A stretch of 64,000 nt of DNA from JBOICV01 sp050740255 (GCA_050740255.1 JBOICV010000106.1:1-64000); one strand, 5' to 3'. Positions 42,103 through 50,320 are shown, counted from the stretch's first letter. The notes: generated by a model not told the origin, from the letters alone. Numbers and translations are program-made.

Positions 42103-42398
42103 TGAGGGGTGCTGAACTTGTCCATCGCCGAGTTGTTCTTGCGCCTGATGCCTTTGCCGAGATTGTTATCTGGGCGTTGCCTAGGCGGCTTGCGGGGTCG
42201 GTTCACTCTTTCAAGTACCGGCTCGCCTACGTTGTTGGCACCGATTGCGTCCTTCGGTATGACAACGAATCTGGAAAGGGCGATCATCGGCATTATGGCA
42301 AAGCGGAAATGGTCTACGCATTCGCTGGTCCCGACAAGCTGATGGCCGATTTCTTCGCAGATGTAACGAGGTGGAATCATGAAAACAGTCGTTCTTGA
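42102..42398 (+). CDS. tumE: TumE-family toxin (DUF6516)
   Basis: 98 residues from ATG 42102; an upstream in-frame start at 42054 would be within the promoter. The family signature is present: RRVVLAPDAFAEIVIWALPR, SFKYRLAYVVGTDCVLRYDN, then GKGDHRHYGKAEMVYAF and FFADVTRWNHEN. TumE/DUF6516 proteins are the toxin of the TumE-TumA type II toxin-antitoxin pair; the molecular target is not known to me. It precedes its antitoxin, whose start lies 20 bases inside this gene. No Shine-Dalgarno sequence precedes the ATG. Confidence 0.88.
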   Translation: MRGAELVHRRVVLAPDAFAEIVIWALPRRLAGSVHSFKYRLAYVVGTDCVLRYDNESGKGDHRHYGKAEMVYAFAGPDKLMADFFADVTRWNHENSRS

Positions 42399-42723
42399 GG
42401 TACGTTCGCTGCAAGACAGTCTTGCAGACGCCACTAAGGCCATGAAGTCGCGCAAGGCGGAGAGGCGCGCGCATATTGGTTTTGCGGCACCTGAGTTGCT
42501 CTGGCAGGTGCTCACCTTGAAGCGCTGGGAACTACTCAAGGCACTGTGCGGGGTGGGGTCCGTATCCATTCGCGAAGCGGCCCGGCGCGTCGAACGCGAC
42601 GTGAAGGCAGTGCATGGCGATATCACTGCCCTGGTTGAGGCAGGGGTCCTCACTCGGACGGGTGCGGGCGTTGAGTTTCCCTACGATGCGGTGAAGGTGG
42701 AGTTTATGTTGAGGGCCGCTTGA
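42379..42723 (+). CDS. tumA: TumA-family HTH antitoxin
   Basis: 114 residues, ATG 42379 with GAGGTGG six bases upstream, inside the toxin gene. LLWQVLTLKRWELLKALCG leads into a winged-helix segment SIREAARRVERDVKAVHGDITALVEAGVL, then FPYDAVKVEFML, as in TumA antitoxins. It should neutralise TumE and repress the operon through the TGTTGGA/TCCAACA inverted repeat. The strong ribosome binding site contrasts with the absent one of the toxin and would favour antitoxin synthesis. Confidence 0.88.
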   Translation: MKTVVLEVRSLQDSLADATKAMKSRKAERRAHIGFAAPELLWQVLTLKRWELLKALCGVGSVSIREAARRVERDVKAVHGDITALVEAGVLTRTGAGVEFPYDAVKVEFMLRAA

Positions 42724-42761
42724 GTGAGCGGTCATAACCCCAGATGCGGACCGTTCCAAGG

Positions 42762-42790
42762 TTGCTAATACGTACGTTATAACGTACGAT
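42762..42790 (+). promoter_or_regulatory. phd-yoeB promoter and 18-bp perfect palindromic operator
   Basis: CGTACGTTATAACGTACG (42771-42788) is a perfect palindrome. A possible promoter overlaps it: TTGCTA (42762-42767), 17-base spacer, TACGAT (42785-42790). The layout is that of an autorepressed Phd/YefM operon, with the antitoxin start 20 bases further on behind GGAGGT. Confidence 0.7.
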
Positions 42791-42810
42791 ATGAATTTGG
42801 AGGTCAACGG

Positions 42811-43053
42811 ATGACCACACTGACTGCCAGCGAAGCCCGCGCCAATTTATACCGCCTGCTCGATGAGGCGGCCGAGACGCACAAGCCTGTCCGCATCACC
42901 GGCAAGCGTAATAGCGGCGTGCTGGTGTCCGAGGAAGATTGGGCAGCTATTCAGGAAACGCTTTACCTGCTGGCGATTCCGGGCATGCGTGCTTCGATCA
43001 AGCGAGGGATGAAGGAGCCGCTCAGCAAGGCTGCCAAGGCGCTTGATTGGTGA
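42811..43053 (+). CDS. Phd/YefM-family antitoxin
   Basis: 80 residues, with GGAGGT at good spacing. The N-terminal YefM/Phd DNA-binding fold reads LTASEARANLYRLLDEAAETHKPVRITGKRNSGVLVSEEDW; the C-terminal segment (MRASIKRGMKEPLSKAAKAL) would wrap the toxin. Represses its operon through the 18-bp palindrome just upstream. Its stop overlaps the toxin start (GTGA). Confidence 0.93.
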   Translation: MTTLTASEARANLYRLLDEAAETHKPVRITGKRNSGVLVSEEDWAAIQETLYLLAIPGMRASIKRGMKEPLSKAAKALDW

Positions 43054-43313
43054 GCTGGCGGCTGGCTTACACCAAGCAAGCGCAGAAGGATGCCAAAAAA
43101 CTCAAGGCCGCCGGCCTCAAGGCCAAGGCGCAAGCCCTGCTCGACGTGATCGAGCGCGATCCCTTCGCCAATCGGCCGCCTTACGAGAAACTGGTGGGAG
43201 ACCTGGCGGGCGCATATTCCCGGCGTATCAATATCCAGCACCGTCTCGTCTATCAGGTATACAAGGCCGAGAAAGTGGTAAAGGTGCTCCGCCTGTGGAC
43301 GCATTACGAGTAG
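43050..43313 (+). CDS. yoeB: YoeB/Txe-family mRNA interferase toxin
   Basis: 87 residues from GTG 43050, which overlaps the antitoxin stop. RelE-fold features: AYTKQAQKDAKKLKAAGL, FANRPPYEKLVGDLAGAYSRRINIQHRLVYQVY and the terminal RLWTHYE, with the Glu/Arg/His/Tyr residues used for ribosome-dependent mRNA cleavage in YoeB. Second of three toxin-antitoxin pairs in this 1.9-kb stretch. Confidence 0.93.
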   Translation: MSWRLAYTKQAQKDAKKLKAAGLKAKAQALLDVIERDPFANRPPYEKLVGDLAGAYSRRINIQHRLVYQVYKAEKVVKVLRLWTHYE

Positions 43314-43344
43314 ATTGGGCTGCGGTCGGTTTGGGTCCTCGGTA

Positions 43345-43644
43345 TCAGCTAGCCTGCACCGTCACGCGCAAGCCCAGTGCGCTCGCCACCTTCATCACCG
43401 TAGCGAAGCTCGGATTGCCAGCGCCAGACAGCGCCTTGTACAGTCCCTCGCGTGAAATACCAGTATCGCGCGCGAGCTGGCTCATGTTGCGTGCGCGGGC
43501 GATCACACCCAGTGCGTGGGCAATGAACTCGGAATCGTCGCCGCCTTCTTCCATGACGGCCTCCAGATAAGCCGCGATGTCTTCCTCGGTCTTCAGGTGT
43601 TCCGCCGAATCCCAGCGGGTAAAGGTTTCACGTTTGCGGGCCAT
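43345..43644 (-). CDS. HigA-like HTH antitoxin (addiction module antidote family)
   Basis: 99 residues with CAGGAG upstream. Cro/CI-type helix-turn-helix: VIARARNMSQLARDTGISREGLYKALSG, then NPSFATVMKVASALGLRVTV, which is the pattern of the antidote protein accompanying the phage-derived RelE-like toxins. The N-terminal DSAEHLKTEEDIAAYLEA is also typical. It follows its toxin gene by three bases and should repress from the GTAGTTGACA inverted repeat upstream of the toxin. Confidence 0.92.
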   Translation of the reverse strand: MARKRETFTRWDSAEHLKTEEDIAAYLEAVMEEGGDDSEFIAHALGVIARARNMSQLARDTGISREGLYKALSGAGNPSFATVMKVASALGLRVTVQAS

Positions 43645-43647
43645 AAG

Positions 43648-43944
43648 TCACTCCTGCCAGTCTTTGGCGATGCGCAGCGCCCTGGCGATGTCGGCATTCT
43701 GCGCGCCCTTGTCGCCGCCGCAGAGCAAGATCACCAGCACTCGCTTGCGCATCGTGTAATACACCCGGTAGCCGGGGCCATAATCAATCTTCATCTCGCA
43801 CACGCCTCCCGTGAGGGCGCGGTGCTGACCAGGGTTGCCCATTTCCAGTCGGTCAATCCGGGCTTGAATCCGACGGCTGGCCTGTCGGTCACGGAGCGAT
43901 CTGAACCAGGCATTAAAAGTGGCGCTCTGGATGATCTCAAACAT
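43648..43944 (-). CDS. RelE/HigB-like toxin (Gp49-type addiction module killer)
   Basis: 98 residues: FEIIQSATFNAWFRSLRDRQASRRIQARIDRL, then ALTGGVCEMKIDYGPGYRVYYT and LLCGGDKGAQNADIARA, the killer-protein family paired with the antidote above. The fold is RelE-like and probably cleaves mRNA on ribosomes. The ATG at 43944 coincides with the transcription start predicted from the promoter and has no Shine-Dalgarno sequence, so the toxin message may be leaderless. Confidence 0.92.
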   Translation of the reverse strand: MFEIIQSATFNAWFRSLRDRQASRRIQARIDRLEMGNPGQHRALTGGVCEMKIDYGPGYRVYYTMRKRVLVILLCGGDKGAQNADIARALRIAKDWQE

Positions 43945-43950
43945 GTGTTA

Positions 43951-43982
43951 ATTGTAGTTGACAGCATCTATTTGTCAACTAC
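43951..43982 (-). promoter_or_regulatory. Toxin-antitoxin promoter with 10-bp inverted-repeat operator
   Basis: On the minus strand TTGACA (43978-43973), 16-base spacer, TACAAT (43956-43951). GTAGTTGACA (43954-43963 on plus) and TGTCAACTAC (43973-43982) form a perfect inverted repeat with a 9-base spacer covering both promoter elements. The start of transcription is expected at about 43944, the first base of the toxin ATG. Confidence 0.7.
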
Positions 43983-44016
43983 GGTTAACAGTCTGGGTCT
44001 GCAGGCGTTGCAAACG

Positions 44017-46104
44017 TCAGAATGAGTAGCGCAGGTTGAGGGACAGATTATCGCGGTCGCTGCGCAGATTGTTCTTGCCGGCCCCGGTGAATAGCATGTA
44101 CTGGATGCCGGCTACGAGATCGGGCGTGAACTCGGCTTCGAGCACGCCGACCAGGATCTTGCGGTCCTTCACATAGTTGTCAATCGTGCTGGGCGAAATG
44201 CCGCTGATGTCGTGGAACAGCACGAAGGTTGGGTACAGATTGATGCCGCGGTACACGTCGTTGTAGGTGAATCGAACCAGTGAGCGATAACCCCAGGACG
44301 TATCGGTCGCGAAACCCTGTGTCTGTTGCGTGGGATTGATGCGGCCTGAATCGGGCTGGCCGTTGGGCGCGCCGGTGCCGTCGGCGCCGGGGCTCAGATG
44401 GGTGCGCTCACCCGTACCCTCGAACTGCAGCACGTTCAGCGGCGGCAGATCCTCAACATGCGTCACCCCTGCCTCGACTAGCAGGATGATCTGATCGGCG
44501 CGCAGCGGATTGGACGCGCCGAAGGTGCGTAGTCCACTGAGAACCAATTGACCGACGGGCAGGCGTTCGTATCCACGCAGAAGCTGGTTCGGCTGAATCT
44601 TTACGCCGCGATAAGCGCTGAGGAAGTCCGGCGCCGCGTGTCCCTCGCCGGGAATCGTGAACGGCGCGTCGAGGCCGATCAGTCCGACGTCGGCGGGTAC
44701 CGGGATATCCTCGCTTGGGAAGGCCGGTGACAGGCCTGCGAAAATCACGTCGGTGAGATGCACCTGTAATGGCATGTTGGGGCGATAGGCATATTCACCG
44801 GCCACGGCCCAGTCGCTGATGCTGGTGTTGAAACTGACGCCATACATCTGGATGTCTTCCGGATAATCGAGGAAGGGGCGGAGCGTATCCACCGGCAGCG
44901 GTTCGCGTCCGAGCGGATTTATCGCGCTGTTGAAACCTGCGCAGGCCACGAAGGCCGCGACAAAGGTATTGACCGCGGCGTCGCGGGTGCAGGACGCATC
45001 CGCGGTAATGGCGCTCAGATAGGGCAGACGGCTGTGGTAGTTGAGCGCGTAGAAACCCAGCTCGGTGCCGTTATTCAGGTTCTCGGCGTAATACTTGAGC
45101 TGTGCGCCGTACTGACCGCCATCCGTGGGATAACCAAACTTCCGGTCGAGTACGAGGGCGGTGCGGGTGGACTGGCTGATCGTGCTGGCCAGGCCGGCGG
45201 GCTGGAACTGGCGGTCAGGATCTTCGGCAAAGTTGCCCAGTCCCAGAATGAAGTATTCACCGCCGCCGGCGACGTCGTTGATCGAGAAAAAGCTGCCGGC
45301 GGGATCCGGAATGACGGGTGCCCAGCCGTACTGGTAGAAACCTTCAACCGAAATTTTTTCGCTCAATTCCGCGCCCAGGCTGATCATGGGTTCCGGCCGC
45401 AGCGCCTCGCTGAGTTGGAACCCAGGCATGCGCGCGACACTCGCATCGGGCGGATTGATGACGTTGAGGGTGTTGAACAAGGTCAGGCTGGATTCACCCC
45501 AGTTGATGAGCTGGTTGCCCAGCGTCACCGTCACGTCGGTGTCGGCGATGGGGACGATGGTCGAGACATAGGCTTCGCGCAACTTGGCGCCCTCGCCGAA
45601 CTGTTCCGCGATGCGGCCAGGCCGGCGGGTCTCGGCCGGCTGGAATCTGGTGTTGTTGTGTGTCTCGTCAAAATCGTTGTTTATCGGATCGTAGAAGAAA
45701 ATGCCACGCAGTTTGGCCGAGAACTTGCCGTACTCAAGCCCCAGGGTCGGTGTCAGTTTGCTGGTCGCCGCGATCACGTCGCCGCGCTGGTAGTTCATGT
45801 TGCCGTTGTCACCATTCGCCCCGCTGAGCGAGCCGCGCGCATTGACCAGTCGCTGGTTGGGCGCAGGGTCACCCGCGAGCGACATGCAGTCGTCGGCGGT
45901 GCACAGGTCTTGCTGGCCGGGTACGTTGAGTTTGCCCAGCAGGTCGATATTGGGCTCCTGCATGCGCCAGGCCGCGCCCACCGTCACCAGGCCAGTGAGA
46001 TTGAGTTTCAGGTCGCCGGCTGACCACTCGAGATTCTGCGCGTGCAATAACTGGGCGTGGCCGCACACCAGCATTGCCAATCCAGCTCCCAGAATCTTGC
46101 GCAT
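44017..46104 (-). CDS. DUF1302 outer-membrane protein
   Basis: 695 residues. Signal peptide ending HAQLLHAQ-NLEW, then alternating beta-strand sequence rich in aromatic and acidic residues, finishing LNLRYSF with the terminal Phe of outer-membrane barrels. GNQLINWGESSLTLFNTLNVINPPD is the most conserved DUF1302 segment. In other bacteria such proteins accompany DUF1329 genes and hydrophobic-substrate catabolism; a role in uptake of sterol-like or aromatic compounds is inference. Followed upstream by a GST-like gene on the same strand. Confidence 0.88.
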   Translation of the reverse strand: MRKILGAGLAMLVCGHAQLLHAQNLEWSAGDLKLNLTGLVTVGAAWRMQEPNIDLLGKLNVPGQQDLCTADDCMSLAGDPAPNQRLVNARGSLSGANGDNGNMNYQRGDVIAATSKLTPTLGLEYGKFSAKLRGIFFYDPINNDFDETHNNTRFQPAETRRPGRIAEQFGEGAKLREAYVSTIVPIADTDVTVTLGNQLINWGESSLTLFNTLNVINPPDASVARMPGFQLSEALRPEPMISLGAELSEKISVEGFYQYGWAPVIPDPAGSFFSINDVAGGGEYFILGLGNFAEDPDRQFQPAGLASTISQSTRTALVLDRKFGYPTDGGQYGAQLKYYAENLNNGTELGFYALNYHSRLPYLSAITADASCTRDAAVNTFVAAFVACAGFNSAINPLGREPLPVDTLRPFLDYPEDIQMYGVSFNTSISDWAVAGEYAYRPNMPLQVHLTDVIFAGLSPAFPSEDIPVPADVGLIGLDAPFTIPGEGHAAPDFLSAYRGVKIQPNQLLRGYERLPVGQLVLSGLRTFGASNPLRADQIILLVEAGVTHVEDLPPLNVLQFEGTGERTHLSPGADGTGAPNGQPDSGRINPTQQTQGFATDTSWGYRSLVRFTYNDVYRGINLYPTFVLFHDISGISPSTIDNYVKDRKILVGVLEAEFTPDLVAGIQYMLFTGAGKNNLRSDRDNLSLNLRYSF

Positions 46105-46205
46105 CGCGAGCCCCCGTTTGTCCGAGGGATACGCTAGGTGCAGACGACTTGGGAATCTTTGCCGTACCGGACAGATTATGTGCGCAGCGGGACAGGGATC
46201 CGCAC

Positions 46206-47321
46206 TCAGGCGGCGGACTTCTCCGGTGCGACGCGCAGCGCCATCCGCTTGAGGCGCGGAATCTCAAGTGCCAGCAGTCGTTCACCGCCGAGTGCCTTGA
46301 GCCAGGATCTCACCGCCGCCTGTTCCTGTGGATTCATTTGCTTGTACACATCCAGCGCGCGTTGCGCCATCCACAGCGTGTAGGGCAGCGCCGCGCGGCG
46401 AAAGCGCTTTTCCCCCATCGGAAATTCGATGAAGCCGAGCCCGCGCGGAATCGGGCGGCCGTCGTCCGGGTGCTTGGGCAGATAGGCGCGCACTTTGCCG
46501 ATGATGCCTTCGAGCATCGGGATGAACTCGCGGAAGATCGCCTGAAACACGGGTATCAGCGATTCGGGAATGCGATCGCCCGGCAGGAAGGTGCCGGAGC
46601 AGGGTTGCGCTGGTTCCGCCATCCGGTCAATCCAGGCACGCAGATGCCGGCGCGGATCCACCATGTGCTTTTTCGGCCAGGGATCGCGGCCGAGATGGCC
46701 GTACATGGTTCCTACCAACCCGAAATCGCCGAGTGAGGGTTTGTCGCCAAACAGGAACGGGACTTGTGCGAAATGCTGGTCGAGCAGGTCCAGCATGTTG
46801 TGCGCCCACGTTTCCATGATCGCGAACTGCTCCGGCACGATGCCGACATTCGGCTTGTGCTGGCGCATCTGGTTGGCGGCCGTGGCGACAACACGATTCT
46901 TCAGAAAGCGCGGAAATCCCGGCAGCAGATGATCGCCGCCCTCGCGTTCGAACAGCGCATAGTTTTCCGGGTAGCTCCAGCGCGTGTGCATGGCGATGGG
47001 AATCCACCATTCGTCGCCCCATAGCTCCATCACATAGCTGGCGAAGCGTTGCACGGGTGTGGCGGGAATCACGGATCCGTTCGGGAAACGCTGCTCCAGT
47101 TCGTCCATGATCGCGCTGGTGTCCTGCAACCACTCACCCTCGGGCGTAACCACCACCGGCATCACCGCCGCGCCGGTTTTCTTCTTGATGCGCACCGAGA
47201 AGCTGTAGAGGTCAATCGGCTTCTCGACGTAGGGGATGCCCTTGTAGCGCAGATAGCAGCGAGTCTTGCCGCTGAAGTAGGACAGATGCCAGGCGTAAAG
47301 AACGTAGGGCTTATTGGCCAT
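46206..47321 (-). CDS. Long GST-like protein A
   Basis: 371 residues from the second ATG (47321); ordinary GSTs are about 200-230. N-terminal thioredoxin-like domain: YVLYAWHLSYFSGKTRCYLRYKGIPY, VMPVVVTPEGEWLQDTSAIMDELEQRFP (cis-Pro and the Asp-Thr-Ser contact). Helical domain: FLFGDKPSLGDFGLVGTMYGHLGRDP. A further 150-residue C-terminal part of unknown role ends with LPYTLWMAQRALDVYKQ. A paralog at 48768 shares this layout, and an AraC regulator lies between them. Confidence 0.82.
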   Translation of the reverse strand: MANKPYVLYAWHLSYFSGKTRCYLRYKGIPYVEKPIDLYSFSVRIKKKTGAAVMPVVVTPEGEWLQDTSAIMDELEQRFPNGSVIPATPVQRFASYVMELWGDEWWIPIAMHTRWSYPENYALFEREGGDHLLPGFPRFLKNRVVATAANQMRQHKPNVGIVPEQFAIMETWAHNMLDLLDQHFAQVPFLFGDKPSLGDFGLVGTMYGHLGRDPWPKKHMVDPRRHLRAWIDRMAEPAQPCSGTFLPGDRIPESLIPVFQAIFREFIPMLEGIIGKVRAYLPKHPDDGRPIPRGLGFIEFPMGEKRFRRAALPYTLWMAQRALDVYKQMNPQEQAAVRSWLKALGGERLLALEIPRLKRMALRVAPEKSAA

Positions 47322-47486
47322 GTGCAAGCTTCCGGAGTGATGAATTTGAGTGGGCTGGTGCAGCGAACATCACGCTAGGACGCCCCGGTCTGATAGTCTT
47401 TGCTTTGGAGGACAAGTTGTAGTCGCCTCGGGACAGCCCCGAGCTGCGCGCAACGGCGCTCCCAATGTCGAACGATAGGCCCACTC

Positions 47487-48494
47487 ATGGCTAGAGAAGC
47501 CACCACGCTGAATACCTGGGCCATCTGCATTGCGCAAGCCCTGGAGGTGCGCGGCATTAAAAGCGTGAGTCTGTTCGCAGAGGCGGGGCTCGACCCGGCA
47601 ATTCTGCGCGACGCCAACGGTCGCTATCCGGTTAGCCGCATGGTGAAGTTGTGGAAGCTGGCGGTGCAGGCTACGGGCGATCCTTGCTTCGGCTTGCGTG
47701 CAGCCGAGTATGTGCAGCCTGCGACCTTTCACAGTCTCGGCCTGGCGGTGCTGGCGAGTCAGTCGCTGGAAGATGCGCTGCGCCGCGGCGCGCGCTTCTC
47801 GCGCATCGTGAGCAACGCGGTGGACGTGACCGTGGAAGAAACTCCCGACGGCGTCAAACAGGGCGTGCGTTTCCGCGATGACATTCCGCCGGTGGACGAA
47901 GCCATAGATTTGTTCATGGCGGCGACGCTGAAGATGGGGCATCTGTTGACGGGCGGCACGGTGCAGCCGCTGCACATCAAATTCTGCCGTCGCGCAACGC
48001 CAGAGATGGATCTCGAATTTCGCGCGTTTTTCATGACACCGATCGAGTTCGGCGCGTCTGAAAATTCATTCATGATCTCGACCGAACTGGCGCGGCGGCC
48101 GCTGCCGATGGCCAATCCGGGACTGGCGCGGCAGAACGATCAGGTGGTGATGGAATATCTGGCGCGCTTCGATGGTGCCCGGGTCGCGGAAAAGGTGCGC
48201 GCCGAACTGATTTCGCGCCTGGCAGCCGGCGAGCCTTCCCGCGGCGAGATCGCCAGCTCACTGCATCTGTCCGAGAAGACTTTGCAGCGCAGGCTGAAGG
48301 ACGAGGACACCAGCTATCAGCAGATTCTGGAAGAAACCCGCCGCGAATTGGCGCAACAGTATCTGCGCGAAGGGCGCGCGTCAGTGTGTGAGGTGACCTT
48401 CCGCCTGGGCTTCTCCGATCAAAGCAGCTTCACGCGCGCGTTCAAGCGCTGGACGGGTGTGGCCCCCGGCGAGTTCCGCGGGCTTGCTGCCTGA
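47487..48494 (+). CDS. AraC-family transcriptional regulator (Arabinose_bd/HTH_18 type)
   Basis: 335 residues from ATG 47487. The N-terminal 200 residues match the OruR/ArgR-like ligand domain (FAEAGLDPAILRDANGRYPVSRMVKLWKLA). The C-terminal AraC DNA-binding domain contains EIASSLHLSEKTLQRRLKDEDTSYQQIL and VTFRLGFSDQSSFTRAFKRWTGVAPGEFR. It is divergent from GST-like protein A, 165 bases apart, and upstream of GST-like protein B, so it probably activates one or both in response to a substrate. Confidence 0.92.
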   Translation: MAREATTLNTWAICIAQALEVRGIKSVSLFAEAGLDPAILRDANGRYPVSRMVKLWKLAVQATGDPCFGLRAAEYVQPATFHSLGLAVLASQSLEDALRRGARFSRIVSNAVDVTVEETPDGVKQGVRFRDDIPPVDEAIDLFMAATLKMGHLLTGGTVQPLHIKFCRRATPEMDLEFRAFFMTPIEFGASENSFMISTELARRPLPMANPGLARQNDQVVMEYLARFDGARVAEKVRAELISRLAAGEPSRGEIASSLHLSEKTLQRRLKDEDTSYQQILEETRRELAQQYLREGRASVCEVTFRLGFSDQSSFTRAFKRWTGVAPGEFRGLAA

Positions 48495-48595
48495 GTGTGG
48501 TCTGACCGCCGACGCCCAAGAAATGTCCGGCACGGTCAAGATTCAACACCCGTACATGCTTAGCCTAAAGAGCATCCTCCCAATGAGAATGCGGA

Positions 48596-48787
48596 ATGGG
48601 CAACAAACGGCGCAAAAAGCGAGCGAAACAGGCGAGCCGTCTCGCACTGGCCGGCTTGGGATTGCTGCTCGCGGGTACCGTTCTGGCGAGCGCACCTGCG
48701 CGTCCGCCTGGCCGCAGCCCTGAGATGAACGATACGCGCGCCGCTGCATCCGAGCGTCATCGCCAGCATGGTAACAAGCAGAGCTAA
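48596..48787 (+). CDS. Possible small basic membrane/secreted peptide
   Basis: 63 residues: a very basic start (GNKRRKKRAKQASR), one hydrophobic helix (LALAGLGLLLAGTVLASAPA) and a polar tail. The pattern suits a signal-anchored peptide, but there is no good ribosome binding site and the end overlaps the next gene in another frame, so it may be chance. It lies in the 270-base stretch after the AraC gene, which otherwise shows nothing. Confidence 0.3.
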   Translation: MGNKRRKKRAKQASRLALAGLGLLLAGTVLASAPARPPGRSPEMNDTRAAASERHRQHGNKQS

Positions 48788-49961
48788 GGTGAACGTCACG
48801 CAGACCGCTGGCGCCGAATACACGCTGTATCTGATGTACATCTCCTACTTCAGCGGGAAGATGCAGGCCTATCTGCGCTACAAGGAGGTTCCGCATCGCT
48901 GCGTGGAACTGAAATGGGTGGAGATGGTTAACATCCTCTATCCGAACACCGGACTGATGAAGGTGCCGGTGGTGCGCACGCCGGAGGGCGAGTGGTTGCA
49001 GGACAGTACACCGATGATTGATTGGTTCGAACGGCGCTTCCCAGATGGCGCTGTTCTGCCCACGGACCCGTTGCAGAATTTCTTTTCCCGCCTGTTGGAA
49101 GATTACGCCGACGAATGGCTCTGGCGCCCGGCGCTGCACTATCGCTGGAGCTACCCCACGGACGCGAAAGCGTTGAGCTGGCGCTTCGCGTACAGCTTTC
49201 TGTCCGACATGCCGCTGCCCAAAGCCATCACCGCACTCAATATTCGCCAGCGGCAAATGCGAATCTACGTCAAAGGCGATGGTGTGAGTGCCGCGACGCG
49301 AGCGCATGTTGAGAACATCTATCTGCACACCCTGGATCGCCTGCAGGCCATCTTCGAACGACAGAACTTTCTGCTGGGCGGTAAGCCCAGTCTTGCTGAC
49401 TTCGGCTTCTTCGCTTCAATGTTCCGCCACTTCAGCCAGGACCCGACGCCGGCGCAGATCATGCAGGAGCGTGCGCCGGCGGTGAACGAGTGGGTGGCGC
49501 GCTTGTGGAATGCGCGTCACTCGATCTCGACGGGCGAGTGGGTCGCGCCAGGCAGTCTGCCGGAGGCTTGGATCCCCATCCTGCGCGATATCGGGGAAAG
49601 CTATCTGCCTTATCTGCACGCCAATGCCTGCGCCTGGCGGGCACGGCAGCCGCGCTTCGATTACTCGGTGCAAGGCGTGGATTATCGGCGCTTACCGACG
49701 GTGCAATACCGGGTCTGGTGTCGTGAGCGCTTGCAGCAGCATTTCAAGGCCTTGCCGGCTGACGCTCAGCCACCAGTACAAAAAGTGCTCGAGCAGCACG
49801 GCTGCTGGGCACCCCTGTGGGCGGACGGTGAAATTCCCTCAAGACTGCATACCGGCACGCACCCCCCAACGTGCATACCGAAACCGGCTGGCGGGCTGCA
49901 GAAACTCCTGCTGTACTTCACCGGTACCCACTGGCATGTACCTTTCAGCCGGGGCAATTGA
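48768..49961 (+). CDS. Long GST-like protein B
   Basis: 397 residues from ATG 48768; a GTG at 48789 is also possible. Same plan as protein A: LYLMYISYFSGKMQAYLRYKEVPHR, VPVVRTPEGEWLQDSTPMIDWFERRFP, FLLGGKPSLADFGFFASMFRHFSQDP, then a long C-terminal extension with RLPTVQYRVWCRERLQQHF. The matching YFSGK, EGEWLQD and KPSL(G/A)DFG segments show that A and B are paralogs. No substrate known. The last 45 residues (SRLHTGTHPPTCIPKPAGG) look poorly conserved in type. Confidence 0.8.
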   Translation: MVTSRAKVNVTQTAGAEYTLYLMYISYFSGKMQAYLRYKEVPHRCVELKWVEMVNILYPNTGLMKVPVVRTPEGEWLQDSTPMIDWFERRFPDGAVLPTDPLQNFFSRLLEDYADEWLWRPALHYRWSYPTDAKALSWRFAYSFLSDMPLPKAITALNIRQRQMRIYVKGDGVSAATRAHVENIYLHTLDRLQAIFERQNFLLGGKPSLADFGFFASMFRHFSQDPTPAQIMQERAPAVNEWVARLWNARHSISTGEWVAPGSLPEAWIPILRDIGESYLPYLHANACAWRARQPRFDYSVQGVDYRRLPTVQYRVWCRERLQQHFKALPADAQPPVQKVLEQHGCWAPLWADGEIPSRLHTGTHPPTCIPKPAGGLQKLLLYFTGTHWHVPFSRGN

Positions 49962-50038
49962 GAGCGGCGACAGCCCTCATAAAACTGTCACTTTGCAATA
50001 GTATTACTGCCCCCTAGCAGGACCAGTCTGGACAAATA

Positions 50039-50320
50039 ATGCTCAAGGTCAATGAATACTTCGACGGGAATGTGAAATCCATTTCCTTTACCGCGGGCGG
50101 ACTGAACTCCACCGTCGGTGTGATGTTGGCCGGCGAGTATGAGTTCGGCACCTCGACGGTCGAGCGCATCACCTTGATCGCCGGCAAATGGCAGATCAAG
50201 CTGCCCGGAGAGACCGAGTATCGCGAATGGAAAGCCGGGCAGACATTCACTGTCCCCGCCAAAGCCAAATTCCAGCTCAGAATCGAGCAGGACGCGGCCT
50301 ATCTGTGCCAGTTTGAATGA
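50039..50320 (+). CDS. ppnP: Pyrimidine/purine nucleoside phosphorylase
   Basis: 93 residues, full length for the YaiE/DUF1255 cupin. NEYFDGNVKSISF, STVGVMLAGEYEFGTSTVERITLIAGKWQIKLPG and FTVPAKAKFQLRI are close to the E. coli protein throughout. It phosphorolyses purine and pyrimidine nucleosides to bases and ribose 1-phosphate. Its stop overlaps the ATG of the histidine phosphatase gene. Confidence 0.95.
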   Translation: MLKVNEYFDGNVKSISFTAGGLNSTVGVMLAGEYEFGTSTVERITLIAGKWQIKLPGETEYREWKAGQTFTVPAKAKFQLRIEQDAAYLCQFE

